A stretch of 41,197 nt of DNA, from the NCBI GenBank assembly GCA_019136515.1, contig JAGVUB010000098.1, positions 1 through 41,197 of the forward strand. Reading direction: 5' to 3'. Position 1 is the stretch's first letter. Every line of letters starts with the position of its first letter. This DNA comes from Verrucomicrobiota bacterium. Lineage in GTDB: Bacteria > Verrucomicrobiota > Verrucomicrobiia > Opitutales > Opitutaceae. The notes beneath the pieces are model-generated. The model was not told the origin of the DNA. It saw only the letters and a list, made by a program, of their open reading frames with translations, and ran no database searches. Both the position numbers and the translations under genes were made by a program. This document shows, piece after piece, positions 1 to 9,300 of this stretch.

Positions 1-411
1 TTCGCCGGCACAACCTGGCGGGGCGGTCTGCGGCCGGAGGAGAAGCGGGCGAGGGTGGAGACGCTGCGGCGGGAGGGGAAGGTGACGTTGTTCATCGGCG
101 ACGGAATCAACGACGCGGCGGCGCTGGGGGCGGCGGATGTGGCGATCGCGATGGGCGGCGGCGCGGCGTTGGCCAGGGCGGCGGCGCCGGCGGTTTTCCT
201 CGGCAACGATCTGTTGTTCCTGCCGGCGGCGATCCGGGAGGCGCGGCGGGTTCGCGCCGGAGTGGCGGGGAACCTGCGGTTCGCGGCGGCCTACAATCTC
301 CTCGGCATGGCGCTGGCCGCGGCGGGCCTGCTGCACCCGATCGCGGCGGCGCTGCTGATGCTCGGCTCGAGCGTGGTCGTGTCGGCCCGGGCGCTGCGGC
401 GCGGCAAGTAG
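1..411 (+). CDS. C-terminal part of a P1B-type heavy-metal transporting ATPase (5' truncated by window edge)
   Basis: The frame is open from base 1, so the gene starts outside the window. The visible 136 residues begin inside the P domain: GLRPEEK is followed by VTLFIGDGINDAAAL, the hinge motif that binds Mg2+ and the phosphorylated Asp in P-type ATPases. A membrane segment with the YNLLGMALAAAG hydrophobic stretch and a final hydrophobic run (ALLMLGSSVVVSARAL) match the last two helices of CopA/ZntA-type pumps. The phosphorylation site, CPC motif and metal-binding domains are not in view, so the metal cannot be named. It would export a soft or transition metal across the inner membrane. It is clearly distinct from the PF12156-type ATPase at 24861-27455. 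Confidence 0.9.
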   Translation, partial: FAGTTWRGGLRPEEKRARVETLRREGKVTLFIGDGINDAAALGAADVAIAMGGGAALARAAAPAVFLGNDLLFLPAAIREARRVRAGVAGNLRFAAAYNLLGMALAAAGLLHPIAAALLMLGSSVVVSARALRRGK

Positions 412-569
412 GCGGGCGCGGGCGGCGGATCAAAAACCCGTGAGTTGGCCGGGGTGGGCGAGTTCGCGCTTTGCGGCCGGCCCAACCGGTGGAGAATCCG
501 GCCCGTTCTTTGCCCGTGCCTCCGGTGCACGGCAGGAGTTCAAACCCGGCCCCCGAACACCTGTCCATC

Positions 570-3281
570 ATGCAATCCTCACGTATCCGGTCAGCGGCGG
601 CGTTCCTGTTGGGGACGCTGGGACTTTTCGCAACCCAGGCCAGCGGTCAGGGCATCATCGCCGACCATACCCGGACCAATCTCAACGCGGTGCCGGCGGC
701 GGCGATCCAGCAGGCGAAGCAGACGTTGCACATCGCCTACGGGCACACCTCGCACGGCAGCCAGATCTCCGACGGCATGGACGGCCTGGTCGCGTTCATG
801 AACGCGAAGCAGGCCGACGCGTTTCCGGACAATCTCTTCACCTTCAACAACGGCGGCACGGGCGGCGCGCTCGACTACCGCGACTTCTACGGGAATTTCG
901 GCGGGTCCTCCGCCTCCGATCTCGGCAACCCGAACCGCACCGCCTGGGCCGCCGCCACACGGACGTACCTGCAGGCGCACCCCGAGGTGAACGTGATCAT
1001 GTGGTCGTGGTGCGGCCAAGTCGACGGCACGCAGGCCGAGATCCAGCAATACCTCACGCTCATGAGCGGGCTCGAGACCGAGTTTCCGAATGTGCGCTTC
1101 GTCTACATGACCGGCCACCTCAACGGCGGCGGCGCCACCGGCAACGTGAACGTGCGCAACAACCAGATCCGCGACTTCTGCCGCACCAACAACAAGGTGC
1201 TCTTCGACTTCGCCGACATCGAGAGCTACGACCCCGACGGGCTCGTGAACTACATGGAGCTCATGGCGAACGACAATTGCGACTACGTGCTCAGCGGCCA
1301 GGCGCGCAACTGGGCGACCGCGTGGCAGAACTCCCACGTGCAGAGCACCGACTGGTACGATTGCGGTTCGGCGCACTCGCAGCCGCTCAACGCCAACCGC
1401 AAGGCCTACGCGATCTGGTGGCTCTTCGCCCGCCTCGCCGGCTGGACGCCGGTGACCGACACCACGCCGCCCTCGAATCCCTCCGCGCTCACGGCGCCGA
1501 CGGTCGCCTACAACCGGGTCGAGCTCTCCTGGACCGGATCGAGCGATGCGGAGTCCGGCGTCTCGGGATACCGGATCTACCGCAACGGCACGCTGCGCTC
1601 CTTTGTGGGCGGCACGACGTTTGCCGACACGACCGTCTCCGCCGCGACCGCCTACGCCTACACGGTGCGCGCGGTGAACGGCTCGCTGCTCGAGTCGGGC
1701 GACAGCAACAGCCTGCCGGTGACCACGCCGGCTGCAGTCGATACCCAGGCGCCCACCGCGCCCGGCAACCTCCGCACCGACTCGGTCACGACCACCGCGG
1801 TGGCGCTGCGCTGGAACGCCTCGACCGACAACGTCGGCGTGACCTCCTACCGGATCTACCGCGGGGCGACGCAGATCGGGACCGCCACGGGGCTGACCTA
1901 CACCGATTCCGGCCTCACGCAGGCGACCAGCTACACCTTTCGCGTCACCGCGCTCGACGCGGCGGGCAACGAGTCGAACCCATCGAGCACGCTCAATGTG
2001 ACGACCGTCGATCCGGGCGATACCACCGCGCCCACGATTCCCACCGGGCTGCAGGCCGGTGGCGCGACCACGACGAGCGTGCAGCTCAGTTGGAACCCCG
2101 CCACCGACGACCGCAGCGTGGCGGGCTATCGGATCTTTCGCGACGGCGCGGCGGTCGGCACGAGCGTCACGACCAGTTTCGGCGACACCGGCCTGACCGC
2201 CGACACGAGCTACACCTACCGGGTGAGCGCCTACGACGCCGCCGGCAACGAGTCGGCCCAGTCCGCCCAGATCACGGCGCGCACGCTCGATCCGAGCGAG
2301 GTGCAGCACACGATCCGGATGCAGGGCACGGCGCAGAGTGCCGACGCCTTCATCGCGGCGTCGAACCCGACCACCAATTACGGCGGGACCAGCTATGTTT
2401 CGACGATCGACCGTTTCCTCGTGCGCTTCGATCTGCCGGCGGCGCTCAACGGCCGGCGGGTGGTCTCGGCGCAGGTGGCGTTCTATGTCTGGTCGCAGAG
2501 CAACTACCAGCCCGAGCAGTATCTCGAGCTCTACCGGGTGACGGCGCCGTGGGTCGAGGCCGAGGTGACCTGGAACAACGCGGCCGCCGGCACCCCATGG
2601 GCCACCGCCGGTGGCGATCGCGCCGAGCGGGTGGGGCGGATCCTCCAGCTCAGCGGCTCGGCGAACTGGGACCACGTCTTCTACCCGCCGGTCGACGTCA
2701 CGCTGCTCGTGCAGAAGTGGGCCGCCGGCACGGTGCCGAACCACGGCCTGATGATGGTGCACAGCCCGGTGACCGGCATCGGCCTGAAGGCCTCGGAGTA
2801 CGGCACCAGCTCGGCTCCGTACCTTGAGATCACCTACACCGAGGAGGCGGCACCGTTGCTCTACGAACTCTGGCTCCATGGGCCGTTCACGGACGCCGAA
2901 CTCGCCGACACTGCGGCGGAGCCGACGCTCTGGGGCCGGCAGGCCGATCCGGACGGCGATGGAATGGCCAACTTGGTCGAGTACGCACTGGGCACCGATC
3001 CGCGGACGGCCAACCCGGGCGGGCTCGGCGGGGTGTTGCGCGATCCGGCGATGGCGGAGGGCGTGTTCGAACTTTCCTTCCGCCGGCGCCCGGGGGTGAG
3101 CGGGGTCGCCTCCGAACTCGAGCGTTCTGCCGATCTGTCCACGTGGACGGAGGTCGATGCCGGCGACTACACCGAGACGGTCGTCGACTGCGGCTGCGGG
3201 CTCGAGGAGGTCACGTGGCGGATCGTTCCGACGCCGGGCCAGCCGCGCGTGTTCTACCGACTGCGCGTGCGCGCCGAGTAG
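570..3281 (+). CDS. Exported multidomain protein: SGNH-like N-domain, three Fn3 domains, DNRLRE domain, C-terminal TSP3-like module
   Basis: The ATG at 570 was chosen because it opens a textbook signal peptide (MQSSRIRSAAAFLLGTLGLF, cleavage near QASGQG); the frame is open further upstream but codes nothing sensible. Mature domains by residue: about 28-290 an unassigned domain with HIAYGHTSHGSQ, VIMWSWCGQVDG and VYMTGHLNGGG, reminiscent of an SGNH-type fold; about 298-577 three fibronectin type III domains (each with SGYRIYRNG/TSYRIYRG-like strands and an AAGNES loop); about 580-760 a DNRLRE-type beta domain (ASNPTTNYGGTSY, RFLVRFDLP, WVEAEVTWNN); about 770-903 a DPDGDGMANLVEYALGTDP repeat and a SADLSTWTEV segment. 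Such layouts bind carbohydrate or cell-surface polymers. No enzyme activity can be proven. It stands alone, 159 bases after the ATPase gene. Confidence 0.88.
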   Translation: MQSSRIRSAAAFLLGTLGLFATQASGQGIIADHTRTNLNAVPAAAIQQAKQTLHIAYGHTSHGSQISDGMDGLVAFMNAKQADAFPDNLFTFNNGGTGGALDYRDFYGNFGGSSASDLGNPNRTAWAAATRTYLQAHPEVNVIMWSWCGQVDGTQAEIQQYLTLMSGLETEFPNVRFVYMTGHLNGGGATGNVNVRNNQIRDFCRTNNKVLFDFADIESYDPDGLVNYMELMANDNCDYVLSGQARNWATAWQNSHVQSTDWYDCGSAHSQPLNANRKAYAIWWLFARLAGWTPVTDTTPPSNPSALTAPTVAYNRVELSWTGSSDAESGVSGYRIYRNGTLRSFVGGTTFADTTVSAATAYAYTVRAVNGSLLESGDSNSLPVTTPAAVDTQAPTAPGNLRTDSVTTTAVALRWNASTDNVGVTSYRIYRGATQIGTATGLTYTDSGLTQATSYTFRVTALDAAGNESNPSSTLNVTTVDPGDTTAPTIPTGLQAGGATTTSVQLSWNPATDDRSVAGYRIFRDGAAVGTSVTTSFGDTGLTADTSYTYRVSAYDAAGNESAQSAQITARTLDPSEVQHTIRMQGTAQSADAFIAASNPTTNYGGTSYVSTIDRFLVRFDLPAALNGRRVVSAQVAFYVWSQSNYQPEQYLELYRVTAPWVEAEVTWNNAAAGTPWATAGGDRAERVGRILQLSGSANWDHVFYPPVDVTLLVQKWAAGTVPNHGLMMVHSPVTGIGLKASEYGTSSAPYLEITYTEEAAPLLYELWLHGPFTDAELADTAAEPTLWGRQADPDGDGMANLVEYALGTDPRTANPGGLGGVLRDPAMAEGVFELSFRRRPGVSGVASELERSADLSTWTEVDAGDYTETVVDCGCGLEEVTWRIVPTPGQPRVFYRLRVRAE

Positions 3282-3363
3282 GCCGACGGCCCGCTGGGCG
3301 CCGACGCCGGCGCATGTTTCAATCTCGTCCCCGCGGGTGATCGTCGCCCGACTGTGCGGCACC

Positions 3364-3825
3364 ATGAGCATCGAAGCCAAACTCGCTGAACTCGGGCTGA
3401 CCCTGCCCGCCGCGCCCGCCGCCGCGGGCAACTACCTGCCCAGTGTTCGCTCCGGCAACCTGTTGTTCCTCGCCGGGACGATCTGTGTGCGCGACGGCCA
3501 GGTCACCCATGCCGGTCAGGTGGGCCGCGGCCAGACCGTCGCGAGCGGCTACGAGGCGGCCAAGGTGTGCGCGCTCAACACGCTGGCCAACATCAAGGCC
3601 GCGGCCGGCAGCCTCGACGCGGTGGCGCGCTTCGTTTCGGTGTCGGGGTTCGTCAACGCCGTCTCCGGTTTTACGGACAGCCCGGCGGTGATCAACGGGG
3701 CGAGCGATTTGTTCGTCCAGCTCTACGGCGAGGCCGGCAAGCACGCGCGCGCCGCCGTCGCCGTGGCCGGCCTGCCGCGCGATTGCGCCGTCGAGATCCA
3801 GGTCATCGTCGAGCTGAAGAGCTGA
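3364..3825 (+). CDS. RidA/YjgF-family protein
   Basis: 153 residues, the usual length for the YjgF/chorismate-mutase-like branch (PF14588 type). RidA enzymes hydrolyse reactive enamine/imine intermediates made by PLP enzymes. Visible family signatures are AGNYLPSVRSGNLLFLAGTI near the N-terminus, NTLANIKAAAGSLDAVARFV in the middle, and KHARAAVAVAGLPRDCAVEI near the end; the Arg in HARAAV falls where RidA carries its substrate-carboxylate-binding arginine. The ATG at 3364 gives the standard MSIEAKLAELGL start; the frame runs open upstream without likely coding content. It is 82 bases after the Fn3 protein and unlikely to be functionally linked to it. Confidence 0.93.
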   Translation: MSIEAKLAELGLTLPAAPAAAGNYLPSVRSGNLLFLAGTICVRDGQVTHAGQVGRGQTVASGYEAAKVCALNTLANIKAAAGSLDAVARFVSVSGFVNAVSGFTDSPAVINGASDLFVQLYGEAGKHARAAVAVAGLPRDCAVEIQVIVELKS

Positions 3826-4033
3826 GCCGGGGGCACCTGATCAATCGTGTCTTTCCTGGCGCGCGGCTCGAGTTGGTGGCCGAGGGGCGCTTGAGGTCCG
3901 TCGCCGCTCCGACCGCGCTGTCGAACGCAACCCTCGCGCCCCCTTCGTCGCCAAAATCAACGTGAAGCCGTTCCGCGAATAGCGCGACGGGTGGCGCCCG
4001 GTATAGCACTTCCACCGGTCGACGAAGGACATC

Positions 4034-5089
4034 TCACGGTTTGAGCTGCTTCTTTTGGTCGAACTCGAGGTTCCGAGATCCCGATGGATTCATGTAGCCG
4101 ACGATCTCAATGCCCGATCCGGGCTTCGTGAACTGATCTATCTGCATCTCGAGCGCCGCATACTTCCCATCGGGAGTACGCAAGTAGATCTTCGGCTCCA
4201 CGACCGAGCCGTACCATGGCGGCCTGACTTGATGCGAGATCACAACCTCGGTCGACCATCCTGTCTCCGGAGCAAGGTACATCAGATCGTCCGTGGTCTG
4301 AACGATCCCACCACCGGGAGCTGTACGGAGCGTGATCCGAAGATCGAAAGGGGTCATCGAGGGGCGCTCTTGGATGGAACGCCACACCGATATGGACAGA
4401 TCCCCCGTGGTGCCGACCTTACCTGTCCGGGCACTGATCCAGATCGGCTGGTCGTCGATGCCAACATCCTTGCTCATGGTCCACAGGTACATCGGCTCGG
4501 CGTTGCCGAGCTTCCACAAGCGGAAGATGACGGGCCGATTCGGGTCCGGCACATGGAAGTCGAACTCGAAGAAAGCCGCATACTCGAAGCCCTTCCGCGC
4601 CTGCTTGCCGGCGACATAGCCGGGCTTCAACACGTCCACATCCAGGTATTTTCCCCGTTCCCCCGTGAACTCGAAGTAACCGTTGGCATCGCTCCGCACG
4701 CTGCCGCTCTTGGATCCGCCGCTCGCCGTCCAGCCAAGCGTAACCTTGGCTTCGGGTACTGGCTGGTCGTGCTGGTCCAGCACTCGCCCATAAAATTCGA
4801 TCGGCGTCTTCCACTGAAAACGCTCATCCTGCTTCTCCATCCTGTGCCACCAATCCCACATCGCCTTCTCCTCCGGTGTTTCCGGCGGGTATTTGAGCGA
4901 CTTGAAGAGCTTGGGACGACCGCCCATCGGCTTGGCCTCGTGGGCAACTCTCGCTTGCTGCGCAGCCGGCACTGGTGTGCCAGCGGCCACTTGTAGACGC
5001 TGCCGACAGCGGGTCATCCAGATGAGCGCTGCGAGCAGCGCCACTGCGCCAACTGTCGAAACAAGAATCGTCCGGGGTTTGATCTTCAT
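4034..5089 (-). CDS. Membrane-anchored carboxypeptidase-regulatory-like protein (paralogue 1)
   Basis: 351 residues from the ATG at 5089, chosen because MKIKPRT is followed at once by a hydrophobic helix (ILVSTVGAVALLAALIWM, about residues 7-24), a positive-inside signal anchor; the open frame continues about 48 codons upstream without a credible start. Most of the protein would face the periplasm. Residues about 90-180 form a CarboxypepD_reg-like beta sandwich (EFYGRVLDQHDQPVPEAKV, RSDANGYFEFTG, DVLKPGYVAG). The rest is an unassigned beta-rich region ending in SGSRNLEFDQKKQLKP. It is a diverged paralogue of the protein at 5269-6366: both have an N-terminal anchor, the F(Y/H)GxVLDxxxxPVPxAK strand, a (V)PDPNRPVIF/GNPAIF segment and the SRNLEFD tail. 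No catalytic motif is seen. It is the last gene of the cluster, 179 bases after its paralogue. Function unknown. Confidence 0.75.
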   Translation of the reverse strand: MKIKPRTILVSTVGAVALLAALIWMTRCRQRLQVAAGTPVPAAQQARVAHEAKPMGGRPKLFKSLKYPPETPEEKAMWDWWHRMEKQDERFQWKTPIEFYGRVLDQHDQPVPEAKVTLGWTASGGSKSGSVRSDANGYFEFTGERGKYLDVDVLKPGYVAGKQARKGFEYAAFFEFDFHVPDPNRPVIFRLWKLGNAEPMYLWTMSKDVGIDDQPIWISARTGKVGTTGDLSISVWRSIQERPSMTPFDLRITLRTAPGGGIVQTTDDLMYLAPETGWSTEVVISHQVRPPWYGSVVEPKIYLRTPDGKYAALEMQIDQFTKPGSGIEIVGYMNPSGSRNLEFDQKKQLKP

Positions 5090-5268
5090 AATGCTCAAGG
5101 CACAACATCGAGGTCTTCCATCAACTGCCGGTAGAACGCCGTCTTGAATAACCATATCGGTCCGGCATTTCGCCATGACCGGCAACCGGCCCTCCGTCGT
5201 CGTGATCGAGATCCGCGCGGTCGGTGCCGTCAAAGCCGGGCTGTGAGGCGACGTACTCCGGGCGTCGC

Positions 5269-6366
5269 TTACGGCTTCGGCGTGATCGCCTTCGCCGGAT
5301 CAAATTCTAGGTTCCGGCTACCGGGCTTCGGATTCAAGAAGCTCTCTAGCACGATAAAGTGTTCACCACCGGTTGTGAGCGCCAGCGAGAAGCGCGCGAA
5401 TCGTCCATCAGCAATTTGTGCAAAGAAGGTCCTTTCAAGTCCGTTGCGCCAGTGTTCGGCGGTTCTCGCCATCCCAGCTTCGAATGTTGGTTGATAACCG
5501 CTTTCCGGCGCTTCGAAGCTAAAGGAACCTGTTCGCTCAACCAGTCCACCACCGGGAATCGTGAGACGGCATCGCCAGTCATAGTGTTCGCCTTTATTGG
5601 GATTCAGGCCTTGGTTTTGCGTCCATACCTCAACGCGCACTTGGCCTGTTCCTGCGGCGACGGCTCGACCCGTGCCAAGGTCGATCTCTGTCGGAGTCCC
5701 GTCTTTGGGCACAATGATCGAGCGTGGCCCAATATGAACCAACGGGACAGCTTCACCCATTTTCTGGAGGACGAAAATCGCGGGATTCCCTTCTGTCGGC
5801 ATCGGAACATCAGTGTCTCCAAGATTATCGCGATTCCGGAAGGCACCGGATGAGCCGCGCCTCCCAGCAAGTTCGGGCACGCGATAATAGCCCTCCTTCG
5901 AGACTTCGACAAAGATCCCCATACCACGACCGCCGATGACAAACCGGCCGTCTGGATCACTCAGAATCTCACCACGCGTGCCCATACCATTCGGATCGGG
6001 ATTGTTCGTGAGAGAGAAGCGCGCCTTGGCCGCAGGCACAGGAGTATTGCGCTCATCGAGCACCAAGCCGTGGAAGACCAATGGCCGCTGGAAGATTGGA
6101 GCGATCCTGTCGAGATACCGTTTGTCGGCCTCGGAATCCGGTGGATTCACCCCTACCGGGGGCCGCGAACCAGTTTTCGGAGACGTTACGATCTCGGTAG
6201 GCGAAGGTTTGTCGGACCGGGATGCGGTTCCAGTCCGAGCAGACGACTCCGAAGGAATAGATGAGGTCTCCAGTGACTGCGGCCGGCTGGCATGCCACCG
6301 CCACAGGCACCAAGCGGTACCCAGCCCAACAAGTAACACCAGAAGTAGGATGAATCGTTTATTCAT
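5269..6366 (-). CDS. Membrane-anchored carboxypeptidase-regulatory-like protein (paralogue 2)
   Basis: 365 residues. MNKRFILLLVLLVGLGTAW gives a signal anchor at about residues 5-22, followed by a Ser/Pro/Thr-rich linker (about 28-80) and a CarboxypepD_reg-like domain starting at VFHGLVLDERNTPVPAAKA with SDPDGRFVIGG. The C-terminal half is beta-rich and ends in PGSRNLEFDPAKAITPKP, matching the tail of the neighbouring paralogue. The ATG (6364-6366) overlaps the TGA of the upstream 1419-residue gene (6363-6365), a sign of translational coupling, so the two products are probably made together. No enzyme motif is visible. A role as partner, anchor or immunity-like protein for the hydrolase is possible but is inference. 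Confidence 0.78.
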   Translation of the reverse strand: MNKRFILLLVLLVGLGTAWCLWRWHASRPQSLETSSIPSESSARTGTASRSDKPSPTEIVTSPKTGSRPPVGVNPPDSEADKRYLDRIAPIFQRPLVFHGLVLDERNTPVPAAKARFSLTNNPDPNGMGTRGEILSDPDGRFVIGGRGMGIFVEVSKEGYYRVPELAGRRGSSGAFRNRDNLGDTDVPMPTEGNPAIFVLQKMGEAVPLVHIGPRSIIVPKDGTPTEIDLGTGRAVAAGTGQVRVEVWTQNQGLNPNKGEHYDWRCRLTIPGGGLVERTGSFSFEAPESGYQPTFEAGMARTAEHWRNGLERTFFAQIADGRFARFSLALTTGGEHFIVLESFLNPKPGSRNLEFDPAKAITPKP

Positions 6367-9300
6367 GGTTGAACTGCCACTCCAAGCTTGAGCAAAACGG
6401 TGCCGTAGAAGTTCCGAGTCTGCTGGATCGTGAAGAGGAACTCGGCACTATGGACGTTATCGAAACCGTACGTTGACAAATCAACCCACTCGGTGATTGA
6501 ACCACGCGTGCGGCCATCCGCGCCGACGGTCAGACTCGGAGCTTGGACGGCGAACGCCATCGCTTCGTCGGGGAGACCGAGAAACCGATTTCCGGCAACG
6601 CGGACAACGCGAAGCTTCTGGCCGGCACCAGCTGTGCGCTGATAACCGTACCCTGCATGATCAATACTTCCCTCGGGCCATTGGTGCGGCTTGAATAGCT
6701 CGTTGTTTAGTTCCCACGCCGACAATGCACTGTCGGCCGGCAAAAAGAAATTCACCAAGTTCCCTGAGACACCCGCCAGTCTCCCTTGATAGCTCAATGC
6801 CACTGTGGCCGGATCTGGATCATCGTTGGGTGTCACGTACCGCCAGCTGGTCTGCACGACATTACCAGTTGTATCGTAGCAGATCGCCGGAACAGCCGCG
6901 TTCAACAACGCGTAGTTTGCGACAGATGCACCGTTTTCAAGCGCCGACCCAGCCACGATGTTGCCCATGCTATGGGCGACGAGGTTGACCGTGAATGAAG
7001 TGGGTAGCGTAGCGATGTACTGCTTCATACTGACACCACATTTCCAAGCGCGATATTCGCTGTCGTTGAAAGTTGTCAGTCCTGTGAACGTCGGCCAGCG
7101 GAAGCTGACAAATCGGCCTTTATAGCCGCGTTGCCACATCCGCTTGAACATCGTCTCTGCATAGTTTGTCGATGCCGCGTATTCCATGTTCCAGCCGTGG
7201 ACAAAGACAATATAGGTCGAGCGCTCGCCTTGCTCCGGTTCGAAAGGATAGCCACTTGGGTCAGATGCCCACCCCATCGCTGGTGACGGAACCACATCGG
7301 CACCGGCATAATTGTACGGGAACGGGAAGTTCTCAGCCCCATCAGCCGTTGCTTTCGCGCGCTCGTACATCGATTTGATATTCTGCAGATCGAGCCAGAC
7401 GCCCGGACCTTCGCCGATTGTCGTAAAATTGTCCCCCTCCTTCTTGAGGATCACGATTTTCAACTGCCCTTTGCCCACGCCTGCACCTTCAAACAGCAAA
7501 TGGGTCGTGGGTGCCGTTTCGCTGAGCTGGGAGAAGACCGAAGTGGGCAGCACAAACACATCACTCCCCTGCACGACCTGCCTCCGCAAGGAGTCCCAAG
7601 GGTTACTGTCGCTCGCGTCGCGAATGGCAAATTCCTTAATCTGCTGCGATGCAACTGACATGCTGCTGAGGTAGCCAATTCCGCCTGTGGATTCGACTTG
7701 CCTGAAGAGCTTGATCGCCGGTGCTCCGGTCTTGCCTTCATCCGCCCATTTCAATCCCAGGTACAGGTCTCCATTCTTGAACGAAGCATTGAGCCCCTGT
7801 GTGCTGATCCACAGTCGCGCAAAATCCTCCAAATCGCGGGCAGACGTCGCTTGGGACTCTAGATAATTCGGCGTGGCTGAGCCCAACACGTCGTAGGCGT
7901 TTTCAACGTAGGAATCGCCGTCGCCCGTGGATGACGAGAAATGGTCATCGTCATCATTGATCCAGAAGCGGAACGGCTTGTCGGCGGAGGTGGCGTCGGA
8001 GTCGTCCTCGGAGGGAAGCTTGATCTCGCCGTCCCGGTTGGCGTCGAGCCCGAGCGACGGCAGTGGCAAGCTCGCATCTATGCGAATGTCGTCATGGACT
8101 GCTGCCTCTTCGATCATGGTCGTGAACCGAACGGTGATGAACCCCGGTGCCAGCGCCTCGAAGAAAAGGAGGTCGGTCGTGGCACCCAAATACGGTTTGA
8201 GGTCGCAACCTTCGGACAGCAAAGACCATCGGCCCAAATCACTCCCGTCGTCATGCCAGCACCACAGGCGAATCGGGACCGTGGAACCTGGAATAGGTGC
8301 CCAAGTCACGGTGGTTTCTACGTCGGCAATCACCGAACTATAGTAGTCATCTCTCAGAAAGACCTGCTGGAGTGTATGCGAACCCTGTAGTGCCCTTCGC
8401 CACGGACCATTCGCTTCAGGGTCCGGTACCATCGGCTCCCACGCCAGTTGGGGCTTCTTGCCCACATACTCCATCGGCCCAGTAGCGCAGGGATGCGTTT
8501 GCCCGGGGATCAACCGCCGGGGACGAGAACTTTCCGCCACCATGCTCCAGGCGAGAATGTCGGTGTACCCGTCGGCTTGCGGCGTGATCGAATAGACCGG
8601 CGACTCCCAGTTGTTTTCCGGGCTCAAGGTGCATTCGAGCACATCGGCCACTTCGGGAGAATCTGGCGACTCGTCCGGGATGAATAGAACCACAAATCGG
8701 GCGCGGAACGAAGCTCCCGCTGCACGGCTGAAGCTCTCTTCGGGCACCGAGACTCGGAATTCCGCGCGCCCATACTCGGCGGTTGGCGCCACCGCCGAGA
8801 ACTCCTCGAGGTTCACGAGGTGGATTACTGGGTATGTGGGAGCCCAGTCCGGCAGGTCCCGGATGATCGCGCCGCCATTCCGAACCGAGCGATCGGTCCC
8901 CATGGGAAGTGTGGCGATCCCATCGGCAATCGCCTTGGATAGGGCAAAACGGGCACGAATTGCATCAACCGTGTCTTCCTCCGAGAGCGCGATCTCGAAA
9001 GTGTTCCCATCGGAGTCCGAAAGTAGCACATGGTCCAAGCTCCAGGAACTCGGCGTTCCGGGAAAACAAGAGGGGAGAGCCTGGTAGTCCTTCTCGCGGC
9101 AATAGGATCCGTATGGAGTCGAAGAGACCCCTGGGAGCAGAAACGCGACACCCGAGAAGTCCCCGCCGGCGGACCCGGAAATGACCAACTGGGATTGCGG
9201 CATCGGATCGTTGATCAGGGACGCCATCGCAGGCAGGAGTTCACCGCTGCCGCTAGTCCATGAACTCCCTGAGACAGCGGAATATCTTGTCGTTCCAGAC

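Noticed and set aside
591..3431. A 946-codon open frame on the minus strand opposite the Fn3/DNRLRE gene
   Set aside because: It is Arg/Gly/Ala/Val-rich with no domain and mirrors the GC-rich third positions of the real plus-strand gene.
3826..4033. Possible small gene after the RidA-family gene
   Set aside because: Short overlapping frames exist on both strands but none has a start, ribosome site or recognisable composition; treated as plain intergenic DNA.
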